Assembly: GCF_000002985.6 (NCBI RefSeq) | Contig: NC_003280.10 | Span: 9,916,501-9,980,500, forward strand | Direction of reading: 5' to 3' | DNA: 64,000 nucleotides | Source of the DNA: Caenorhabditis elegans | Taxonomy: Eukaryota > Nematoda > Chromadorea > Rhabditida > Rhabditidae | Part shown: one piece after another, positions 35,929 to 46,661 of the stretch | Layout of the letters: each line of letters begins with the position of its first letter | How positions within the stretch are numbered: position 1 is the stretch's first letter | The notes under the pieces: generated by a model | The model's database searches: none | What the model was told of the DNA's origin: nothing | Seen by the model: the letters and a program-made list of their open reading frames with translations, nothing else | Program-made: the position numbers and the translations under genes

Positions 35929-37970
35929 GCTGCCAAAATAGAACTAAGGCGGTGCAGGTATTTTTTGGAAAATACGGTAGGTAACTATTTGAAAAAAAAA
36001 ATTATTTTCAGACTGTCCCATCATATTAGAACCTGAAAGTCAACTTTTCACAAAACCATTGTTTATTTGTCTCAGTTTCATCAATCCATTCCGTACCTGG
36101 AGATGAATTGTTCTCTTCCACCTTTTTTCTCCTCTCCCCCTATTCAGTGTCCACCTTCCTCACTCCAAGTGCCTGAGAGCAGCAAAACCTGCTCCTCCTC
36201 TGTGTTAGCCTACACCATCCAGATTGCCACTACAGAGACAGACACACATGGGAAAAGCACAGCTTCTTCTTCTTCTTCTTTTTTCTACATCGTTTTCCTT
36301 CATATTCATGCTCAACTGAGCTCATCATTACCTTTCCCATCGGTTCGCAACCACGCCTCTCTTTTGCTTCTTCCTCTTCTTCCGGAGCAGCGACTGGGTG
36401 CCTCTTTAAAATCTCCGTAAAATGGACGTCTAAATGCTTTCAAGTGTGAAAGTGACTTCGAGACTTTTAGGTTTGGGTAGATGGCAGTAAATAATGTCAT
36501 CTGATGCGTCATCCTACCTTTTTGCTACCCTCTAGATTTTACTATTAATAGGCTTAAAAATGCCGCCTTCGCGTGTGCATACCACCAAATATATAGATCT
36601 ATTTCCACTTCAAATAGCTCTGTTGTCTTTGGTTTTCTTTAAAAATTGTCAACTAACAAAAAACATGCAAAATTACTATATTTTAGTAGTTAAAAAAATA
36701 ACCGCCAAAATATGGTGATGGGGGTGCACGTCTAATAAGGAAAATACGGTAAGCGTAACTTTGTGAACTTCAAGCACCGAACTTCACGTTAAAATTCAAA
36801 AGAATAGACAGTAGGCAGCCTACCTTTTGGAAAATTCTCTGGAAAAATCGTCTTCACAAAATTTCCAAACTATCTGATAACACTCATTCGATGGGAAATT
36901 GTCACTTACGCGAGGTTTTTTTTGCCTCCGATTCAGAAAAAAAGTTCCATTTTTTGTTATCATATCATTATTATCAGTTCTAATGGCACATCATGTGTCA
37001 AGTGATGAGCACCATAACTTTAAATTTTCAAGGTTTTCGAAATATTTTACTCTTGTTCAACAATTCTTCATTTCAAAATGTGACCGTTTTCTTTCTACAC
37101 TTATGACACTTTTAATACTGTATCACTTGAATGTCTCTAACTTTTTTTCCATTTTCCTCACAACTTTTCCATTCTTCTATTTTTCTGTAGAATGGACGAG
37201 CCCACCTTTTATTACTCCTATATAAAAGCTCTTCTCGGTGCGCTCACCTGGAGCTATGAGGAGAAGAAAAACGGAAAGAATAGAAGAAAAGAAGCGGCAA
37301 TTTTGTCCCGTCCCTTCTTCCAAAAAGATGAGGACCATGAAGAAGAAAAGCGCAGCACATCCGTCAGAAGAAGACCACAATTGGTGGAGGGGCACACCTC
37401 TACTTTAAAATAGCTCCCATTTGCTCGCTTTTACTGGAAACTCTGGGGTCACTGATTTTTTGGATGGTTCTAGACTGTCCTCAAATGTATAATTTCAAAG
37501 CTGCGGCAAACTGCTACACCCTGTTGTATTTTCCGTCCAGCAATTTACTTCCAAAAATTCAAACTAAGTCAATAGTTGTTATAGTTTTTAAGTTGGTCTT
37601 TGATTATTGAGCAGTTCGGTAAACTCGCAGCCGACCTCGATGGAGTCTCGCGATAGCCTACTCCTGGAAAAAACGTTTGTCTTCTGCTTTCACCTCATGA
37701 TATCAGGAAACTTATTACAGACATTCAGCCGACAAATAAACGGCTTGGCTTCTACTAGAAATGCTCAATAGATTCTAATTTAGTAGGTGTAGATATTTTC
37801 ACTTTTGTTTATTTTTCTAAGTATCGAAGTACATATGTTAGAAAGTAAATAAAAATTGCTATTCTACTTTAAGAATTTTCTATATTAAAATAGTCTTTAG
37901 TAACGTGGGGTTTTCGAAACTTGCAACTTTTCAAGTGAAGATGCTCCTCACCTGAAGCATCCTGTCACTC

Positions 37971-38090
37971 TACCGATTGGCTGATGGGCGTGTCGTCTTC
38001 CATCTCTTCCACCCGCCCACTTTTTGAGACAGGAGAGGCTCTCGCTCCTCTCGCATCCACAAATGGAAGGCGCCTCTTTCCATCTTCCTT
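37971..38090 (+). promoter_or_regulatory. Candidate egl-43 proximal promoter block
   Basis: A GC-richer island in AT-rich surroundings, about 0.6 kb before the egl-43 ATG. It contains GATTGGCTGAT (inverted CCAAT) at 37975, GGGCGTGTCG and pyrimidine tracts. The assignment as promoter is inferred from position and composition only. Confidence 0.35.
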
Positions 38091-38685
38091 TCTTTTTTTT
38101 CTGGTTAGTTGAAGTATCCTTAAAGTATCTTGACGTTTTTACTATATATGACTTCTGGAGAGACATTCGAGTTTTTGGATCAAATATAGAATGTCAAATT
38201 TTGAAGAGCAATCTTCTCATATGTCAATTTTTCAATAAAATTGTATCCTACATTGTGGTGGTGTAGAACCCTCAAAAAATAATCTCTAAATTAAGAATTT
38301 CTTGATTTTAAAACTGACTAGCAAATTTGTCATGAAAAATCTCAAACGAATTTCCTACAGTTCATCTACCAAATGAATTGGGCTTGTAAACTTTTTCACC
38401 ATCTACTAAAAAATTCAATAAAATAATAATCTCTTCCCAAACTACACCTCCCTCCAATATCTCTCAGCTTACTCCTAACTCCTATCCCAAATTCGTACAT
38501 CTACCGTACCATTCCTCCTCCCTGTTCGTTCTCAATGACAAAGCCAGCCTTGAACAGCCATATCCAACTTTTTCGTTGCATTGTTCTCGTTCACAAGATG
38601 TATTACTCATCTTTCGCCCCAAAACTGTTCTTGTAATTTGTACAGTTCTTGTTTCTTCCCACGTACAGTTTCCTAAGTTTTCAGG

Positions 38686-41600
38686 ATGAGCATCGACACA
38701 GACTTCCTCACGAGTGTTGAGGTAAAGGAGGATGAGCTACATGGAAATGTGCTCATTGCAGTAACTCAAATTGCACTCGGAAGGACCATCGGTGTGATTG
38801 ATAAGGTGAGCTTTTGGTGTACAATTTTTACGCCGTAGACATTGTCTTAGAGGTGTCCGCTAGAAAAAGAAGTATAAGCTTATTCCCGGGCGTCTAAAAA
38901 ACTCCACCGGAAAAAATACAGGTCGCTTGAACTGAAATATCTTATAGCTTGAGTAACCTATGAAATAAGCTTTCAGATGTTACACTCATATTTTGTTAGT
39001 TAGTAGTTATATGATAACAGTAATTTTAGGTTGTAATTGATAAAATAATGACTTTTTTAAATTAACAAAACTTTTTTTAAAATATTTTTACAAGCATTTT
39101 AAATTGATACCTTGGTGCCTAATCTACCTAATCTACAGTACCTTCGCCAACATTTTCAAATCCTTTCCTAATGATTCAACGTTCGAATTACAAATTCTTC
39201 CCAGAACCCAAAACCGCAATTATCGGGACCCTGAAATGTTTGGCGCCATGTGTTCCTCCCTGCTTCTTCTCCTCAAAAATTCCTTACACCTGTCTTTCCA
39301 CCTTTCCCGCTCCCCCCGTCCATTACCACTTTGTTAACCTTGGGGGCACACTAGTAACCATTACATTAGGATTTACAAATCGGAACACCTGGTGCCTTGG
39401 TGGATGGGGGATCCGAGATGGGAAAAGAGACTCGATGATCGACTGTAATTGATGAATACAGTCGCTGATGGGAAAATGGATAATTGCTAGGTTTCCATAG
39501 GAAGAAGAATTTGAGGAGCTCTATCAATAAAGGAGAGGGATTGAATCCGTTGATCAAGCCGTCAATTTCCTACTGTAGCTGTCGTCGTTATCCAACTTCG
39601 TCACAATTCCATCATTGAATTAGTGTATTTCCCCCAGTTGTTTATCATCTAGAGCCGGCGACGGGTCTCTCACACTGATTGGCTTATCACGCACGCACAC
39701 CACATCAAGCGGCAGTCACTCAGAATCAGAAGCCACTGAAGAAAAAGTTCATCATCTTTTGCGAGAGAGCCACTGATTGCTTATGGTTGCTTGGTGAAGG
39801 CAAACCACCTGCTCTCACAGTGGGAAAATTAGATTCCAGAAGCGATAGAGAGAGCGACAGCTCCTGCTTCTTCTTATTAGATATTGATGGGTTTTTGGGC
39901 TGAAGCTCACGGAGCACAGAGAGTGGTGAGTTGGCCGAAATGAAATAAGATTTTTTCGAGAATGAGTTTAGAATGTGTGCGATTTGTGAAATAATTGAGG
40001 GAGGAAACCCAGTACGCCCAACAAAACCCTTGTTGAGGTACTAAACTGTTTCTGCGAAGATCTGTGGGAAAATATACAGAGATTGCAGGAAAAATAATGC
40101 AGTCTTGTAACTGGTGTCACACGGTGTGACGCGCGTGACGTCATCTTTTTCCAGTCCGCAATATATCAAATGAAGTGAAAACTTAAAATTTGGATATGCA
40201 GTTTTGAAGAACGCATCGCCAAATACAGGGATTCTTGAAACTTTAATTTTTTATAACTATTCGTGTCCATTTTTTGTAAAATTAAGTCCGAAGAGACATC
40301 ACCGTTGTCTTACAAGCGGTCATAGAGAAACCTACCCAGCGTGCCAATCGTTTCTTTAATCCATGTTATCACGAGGCCGTCGAAGGTCACCTTTCAGGCA
40401 GGCATACATTTTTTTACTACGATTTATGTAGATCCTAGATTCTACACTCATCATTTAGAAAAAGTACTAAAAACAATCACTTACATTAATTTTATAAATA
40501 TTATTATTTTAGGCTACACCGAATGATTCGAATGCTCTTCTCATCTTGAACCTGATTAAGGAAGCTGATGACGGAGAAGATGCCAATATTTGTATGAGGC
40601 AGGAGGATAGAAAGGTGATTATTAGATAAATTTAATGAGGAAGTTATCTAACTATAAGAAAAATTTCAGACTTTTCTACAAACCAGTAAGATTATCAATA
40701 TTGGAGAGCGTCTTCTTCTACAAAGACTGTCCGAAGAGGAGTGTGATGAGGAGGATCAGGATGATCTTGAGAATTTAATTTTGTTAAAAGATGAAGATCG
40801 GTGAGTATGACCCTTGAAAGAAACAAGAAAAAGAGCATGCTAAAAAGGTATGATTTTTCTCACCTTTGAAATTGGAACGATAACTGAACAAGTTGCAAAA
40901 ACTGTAATTTTCCGGAATTTTTTCTATGATTTGAAGTTCTGTGTTGCTATACATAGAAGGATGTTTGAATTACACATAAAACAATTTCTAAAAAGCAGAT
41001 TGAGTATACCTTTAATTTTTGAGTTGTTGAGATCAGCGTTAAAAAATTTCAAACCGGTTTTGTCGGTCTTACACAGGCGAATATTCGAAAATAAATCTCG
41101 ATTTCTAACGGAAAAGTAACGGAAGAAAGATGTGAATCTTCATGAAAATCTTCTGTCATTTTCTTCTCATCGTCCTACTTTCTAACTCCCGTCGTTTTCT
41201 CGATAGTTTTCACTGGCGCGGTGAAAGTAACGGATTTCCGATAAGAGCACATCCTTCAGCATCTCCAAGTGAAGCCCGCCCGCTTTTTTTGTGTCCCGTT
41301 CATTTACATATAGATTCTACCGCTTCTGGATGACAAATTCGTGTCGGTTTCCGGAGGAGCCCTTTTTTGGGTATTTGAGCCCCTCAAAGGAAATCGTTGA
41401 TTTATTTTGAGGGGTGTGCATCGGGGGAAGGAAGCGGATCTAGATTTTGCATCTTTTTTGAGAATCAATCGTTTTTTTTGCGGAAAATATAAATTTTTAT
41501 CTTTTTTTCCGAAATCTTTATATCGCTAACTTAATTTGTGTTATTACCATCTTTTCTATGTTTCTTAAATTTTTAGACGATGATTCCTTGGTATCCCAAA

Positions 41601-44600
41601 AGTTTAGGTTTCAATTTTTACGTTAGACCTTGAACTTGCCCGATTAGATTTGAAAAGTTTGGGTTAATTTTAATATTTAATAGATTTTTCTAAATCGTTA
41701 TTCGTATCAAACTATCTAGACATTGCACTTTACACTAGAAAGAATAACACAAAATTCAACTATCAAGTTTATGAAAAAGCTAAAAATTAAAATGAAAACA
41801 TATTTTTATTTTAGTCATGAACTTTCATTATTCACCACATTAAAAAAGAGTTCTGTAAATTTTAAGAACAAAAATTGAAACTACGGAATATTCAAAAAAA
41901 CATAACTTCATGCGTGTTTACATTTTTTGATAAAGCCAATAACATCCAAGATTCCAAAACTGCCTAACTTAAAAAGCGAGTAGCCAAACTAATTGTGTTA
42001 TACGGTTTTGCTATATGATAGTATTAAAAACGTATTATATTTTTTGAGGCACTGTTTTTTAACCTTTCGAAAATCAACCATTTTCAGGCCGGACAGTACT
42101 CAAAGCTGCACAAAGAGCAGCAGTGAAGACAGCAATCTAAACGGTTTCGAGGAGTATATTCGAGAACACGGCGAACTTGTACCTGGTCAAACGCCTCCCG
42201 ACGGATCACACAAGTGTGGAGTTTGTCCAAAGAGTTTTTCAAGTGCAAGGTGAGTTCGTTGAAAAAAAAAGTCGGAAAAGTTATTGGCAAGGTATATCAT
42301 GCTAATGCACTCTCTCAACTGTTGTATTTTAGCAGGTGTTTGAAAGTGTTTTGTCTATTTATGCGTCTCTGTTTGTATGTTTTCATACCGTAGTCACCCT
42401 TCTCTATTCCATTAGAGGGAGGATCATTTGTGGCATAGAGACACGGAGCCCTCTATTTGCTCATCATTTTCCCGCCTTCCTCTTGAAGAAGTGGAAGGAG
42501 AAGCTCTTCTATGCTCAGGTAGAATGCTTGAAACCAGTGCTCCAGAGACTCAGGAAATTGGATCCAGGGAGGAAATGAAGATATTCTGGAGAAGTGGCTT
42601 CTTCATAATATATATTTTCTTTGTCTTGCATTTCCTAAGATATGAGAACCCGTTTACAGAGTCCTTTTATAGAATTTTGGTTTTTATAATAGAGATGTAT
42701 GGAAACCGGGCAAAGTTAATTAGGATTCTTACAGCCAACAAGAAAATTTTAAGATAAGTAACGACCAAAACTTGAGCGGAGTTGAAAGTTCAGTGCATTA
42801 CAATTGAAGTTTTTATTTATTATTTATTTATCTTGGGCTAGAATAGATGGAGCATCTTCACAGGACTGGACTTATATAATGGCTATCTGCCTGCCTGCCT
42901 ACCTGCCTTTCGTTTTATTTATACTGTATTTGCGCAATATAAACTCATGCATTTCTATTTGTTAGAAGTTAAAAAAAACAATATTTAGAAAACGTTCACA
43001 TGTACTTTGATAGTTGGCTCGCATGTTGGCAGAAGGCAGGCACAGGGAACCCTGAAGGCACTTAGGCAGGTTCGCTGGACAAAATACCTGCTGATTGTGC
43101 TGATTTATTTTCACTAATATAATCAGATATGAAACATGGACAATTGGGTACAATACTAATAGAGGGTGTACTGCTATATAACTTCTCCGAATCAAAACTT
43201 AACAGTCATTCACATTCACTATCACGTGTTATCAATCAATTTTTTTCAGCGGTCTCAAACAACACTCTCATATTCATTGCTCCTTAAAGCCGTTTCGGTG
43301 TCATTTGTGTCCAAAGTCCTACACACAATTCTCAAATCTGTGCAGGCACCGGAGAGTTCATTCAGTGAGTTATTAATTTAGAGTTTCTAAGAATAAACTG
43401 AGCACTGTAATAATCTATCGTGCAATGCTCCTGGGCTAAGAGTCCTTAAAGAGAGGATATAAAACTGAATAAACCCCATAATCTCACAACAGGGGGGAAA
43501 ACTCGAGGCGTGGTCAAGAAGGTTATTGTCCTCTGTACTAATAAAAACGGAAACGATTTCAATGATGTGCCCCCACCTGAGGTGGTCCCTTCCTTAATTG
43601 TTTACCCCGTGAGAAAAGTGCAAGGAGCCATGATGCTCCGCCCTCTTTCTTCTCAACCAATAAGACACGCGCGCCGCCCATCCCTCGTGCATCTTCCCTT
43701 TGGGGTGTGTCACAGGGCTCATTCTTGTGACGTGCGCTTCCCACCTTTACCAGTGTGTTATCAATCTCCGTCTTATTCATTAGTGAATAAATATTCCAGG
43801 ACGGTTGGACGTGCCCAACGTGTCAAAGTCAGATGCCATCACAAGCGGCACTAACGAAGCATCGACCAGTTTGCGAGATGACTGCACTCTACAAACCATT
43901 GATGGCGCAACTTGCCGGATTGAGCGGAGCAGGTGGATTAGGTTCCGTGCCATATTGGCCACATATACTTCAAATGGCAACACAGGTTAGTTATTATTTT
44001 GAAAACTCAACTATAGATACCGTCTCCCCTATTACTATTGCATCCCATTATTCAACTTTGACGCTTTATATTTCAGTTTCCGTTTGTCCTACATGAAAAT
44101 GATCAATTGGCCAATTTTTTATTATTTCTTTCTCTATAGTTTTGTAGTTGATAAAATAATCAAATCGTCATAATGAACCGAGATATAGCATTTCAAAGTG
44201 AAATAGTGGGCTGCAATAGAGGAAATAAGGTAATTTTCCCTCACCCCCTTGACTATACAACACTCTTGAGAGTATCCATGGACAACAATCATCGTACCTT
44301 AATTAACCTACCTTAAGCCTCCTCCCAACCTCTCCATCTCTTCCGTTCAATATGATACCTTCATTTCCCGCATCTCGGGGGCTTAATCCTCTTTCCTTCT
44401 CTTCCTCAAGCGGCTAATGAACATGCACTCATTTTCAGGCACCACATTTCCCGCTTGCTTTTCTTGCCGCCAATCCAGAAGCGTACAAACTGATGCAGCA
44501 GACGACGTGTGCATCTCCAGATGCCGAGTGTTCCAGGTTTGTGAATGATTTATATGGTGAATCAAAAAAAAAGTGGAGTAGTTCTCTTACTCTTATCAAT

Positions 44601-45768
44601 AATTGATTTATTCTATTCACTCTTTAGTACTAGTGAGAAGCTAATATATTGTATAGAAAACACAAAAAAAAATCAATTTATTCCAGTGGACATGCCAGTG
44701 AATCTTCACCAACTACAACTGAACCAGTCGACCTAACAGCTACACCAAAACCTCCTTCGACGTCTGAAATGGAAACTACATCAAAGTCCGACGATGGAGA
44801 GGATCGTGACAGCATCGGAGACTCTGGGAATGATGATGATGATGACTCAGAAGCTGGAGTTCTAGATGAGTCGTCCACAACAACGTCAACGAAAAAGCGT
44901 CCGACATCTCACACAATTTCCGACATACTCGCTGCTCCACAACTCGGTGCTCAGGCTTTGAATTCGACGTTCCTTGGCATGCTTCAGCGCTCGCTTAATT
45001 ATAATCCAGCAGTTCCATCGCCTCACTCATTTCTAAGAGCAATGAGCGGAGCAAAAGCATCATCATCACCAAGCTCGAGCAGTGGAAGTGGAAAGGATAG
45101 GTACACGTGCAAGTTCTGTCAGAAAGTGTTCCCAAGATCAGCGAATTTGACAAGACATTTAAGGACACATACAGGAGAGCAGCCTTATAAGGTAAGCATT
45201 TTGGTTTTGAAAGTAGCAGTGCGCACTTGTCTTCGCGTTTAAGACGCTTGAGCTCTTAAAAAAATTATTTTTTATCAGTCAAATTGTTAGTGTGTGAATC
45301 ATAACAGTAATTCTAAAATATTTTACAGTGTCAATATTGCGAGCGAAGCTTCTCAATCTCCTCCAATTTGCAACGCCACGTTAGAAACATTCATAATAAG
45401 GTAAGCCATCTCTAACAGTTTCCCATTGCTACAGTAACCCCCCGCAACTTCCCCATGTACTTTCTCCAACTCTCTCTAGTCCCCCATTCTTTCCATCTGT
45501 TCGTGTTTGTAGCCGAACACCTCGCTGACACCCCACAATCATCATCGTCAACGAAGTCTGCACAATTCAACCTCAACCTCCACTACTACTACTACCGTCC
45601 ATCATCCTCTTCTTCATCTTCCAGGAACGTCCGTTCCGGTGCCAAAAGTGTGAGCGCTGCTTCGGTCAGCAGACAAATCTCGACAGACATCTCAAAAAGC
45701 ACGAACAGGCCGCTGAGCTTCTTCCAGATATTCCGCACCTCACGGCCGCATTTATGAAGATTGTCTAG
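38686..45768 (+). CDS. egl-43: EGL-43, EVI1/MECOM-type zinc-finger transcription factor
   Basis: Ten exons: 38686-38805, 40513-40614, 40670-40800, 42088-42249, 43250-43364, 43800-43985, 44439-44536, 44687-45191, 45329-45400, 45625-45768; 544 residues. An acidic N-terminus precedes three zinc fingers of the first cluster: CGVCPKSF with distal His (HSHIH), [11 protein letters not shown], and a shorter CPTCQSQM finger ending H-C. A PVDLT motif (about residue 316) matches CtBP-binding sites of EVI1. A Ser/Asp-rich stretch with DDDDD follows. The C-terminal cluster of three C2H2 fingers ([57 protein letters not shown]) is the EVI1 second-cluster signature. A start acceptor (TTTTCAG) ends one base before the ATG. 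Known roles in C. elegans are HSN and phasmid neuron fate and anchor-cell invasion; that knowledge is from memory. Introns 1, 3, 4 and 5 are long. Confidence 0.97.
38806..40512 (+). promoter_or_regulatory. egl-43 intron 1 with candidate CRE and palindrome
   Basis: A 1.7-kb intron in a genome whose introns are mostly near 50 nt. It carries GTCACAC-G-GTGTGAC (a perfect 7+1+7 palindrome) at 40116-40130, and six bases further on TGACGTCA, a full cAMP-response/ATF element, at 40136-40143. GATTGGCTTATCACGC at 39677 resembles the promoter-proximal GATTGGCT block at 37975. Regulatory function is inferred. Confidence 0.4.
40801..43799 (+). other. Long egl-43 introns 3, 4 and 5
   Basis: Introns 40801-42087, 42250-43249 and 43365-43799 hold no recognisable exon. 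They include dispersed GCCTGCC motifs at 42885-42910 and 43025-43075, a palindromic E-box block at 43573, and a CCAATAAGACACGCGCGCC block at 43657. Introns of this size may host an internal promoter for shorter isoforms that carry only the C-terminal fingers; that is inference. Confidence 0.4.
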
Positions 45769-46661
45769 TCTAAATTGTTCTAATTTTTCTTTTTTGAATA
45801 TTTTTTGGAATCTGATAGATTTAAATTTGATATTCCTAATGGGAATATTAGGAAAGCGGAAAATATTGATTAGCCGTAACATTTTCAGATTTCCAAAAAT
45901 AATCACATGTCCCCTCTAGAAACCATTTATTTTTTTTCTAGAATTTTCCAAAACAAAACCGTTCCCTCTTCCCCGATCTTCCTCCTGCGATTCTTTCAAC
46001 TAAACTTTTTTGTTTTGTTTGTCCCAGGCGCGAAATTTTGCGCCAAAAATACGGTACACGGTCTCGACACGGCAAAGTTTTATTGAATTAAAAGGTGTGC
46101 GCCTTTAAAGATTACTGTAAGTTAAAACTTTTCTGTGGAATTTTAATTGATTTTTAAAAATATATTTTATTTTTCAATCACAATTTTCAATCGGAAAAAT
46201 ATGAGAATTCTGAATTACAGTACTCTTTAAATATCGAAAATCTGTCGTTCCGAGGCCGGAAACCGTATTTTTAAAGCGAAAACCGAAAAATTTCGCGCCT
46301 GGATAATATATTTAATGCTTACATTCTATTTTTCTGTCTTCATTGAAAATTCGAAACACATTTCATTTCTCTCATTTCTTCAAACCAATCGATTGTTGAC
46401 GGGATTTTCCCCTTCTTTTAGATGTTCCTTTAAATGTACATACCGTACCAGTGCTCTCTTTGAAATAAACAAGATGTTCTTTATTTTGTGCCAAGGATAT
46501 TAATAAAATAAATAAATTAATGAATGAATAAATTATTCTTCAAATACATGAAATGGAATGTAAGATATTGCGAAATAGATCAATTATGGTTTGAAAAAGT
46601 GAAAGAGTTTGTAGATTTTTCAGATTATGAGAGGGTTTGGGATTCAGTTTATTTTCAGATT
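45769..46661. other. Overlapping 3' ends of egl-43 and dtmk-1
   Basis: The convergent genes egl-43 (stop at 45768) and dtmk-1 (stop at 46662) face each other here. AATAAA on plus at 46464-46469 is the clearest egl-43 signal, and AATAAA on minus at 46485-46480 serves dtmk-1. If these are used, the 3' ends lie tail to tail or overlap slightly, and the palindrome at 46024-46302 is inside the egl-43 3' UTR. Confidence 0.5.
46024..46302. repeat. Palindromic repeat in the probable egl-43 3' UTR
   Basis: Outer ends CCAGGCGCGAAAT and ATTTCGCGCCTGG are exact inverses. Inside, ccaaaaatacggtacacggt opposes ggccggaaaccgtattttta, and gcctttaaagattactgtaa opposes ttacagtactctttaaatat. The stem is about 100 nt per arm, with mismatches. 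It carries the same core as the repeats at 20.06, 20.65, 31.4 and 56.2 kb. Confidence 0.8.

Larger units (their letters stand above)
30487..38685 (+). other. Eight-kilobase gene-free region upstream of egl-43
   Basis: No open frame here has a recognisable domain, a signal peptide or convincing splice partners. The sequence alternates AT-rich stretches with C/T-rich tracts (for example 36100-36400 and 37950-38100). It holds two palindromic repeats (31.2 and 31.4-31.6 kb), an inverted repeat at 35.8-35.9 kb, and copies of the GTAGGCAGGCA motif (32690, 33650, 35355, 36805). A block with GATTGGCT, an inverted CCAAT box, is at 37975. I interpret the region as the regulatory flank of egl-43, possibly with non-coding first exons. 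Confidence 0.55.

Noticed and set aside
36067-36420. Ser/Pro-rich frame on plus upstream of egl-43
   Set aside because: Composition follows a pyrimidine-rich DNA tract; no homology recognised and no exon partners.
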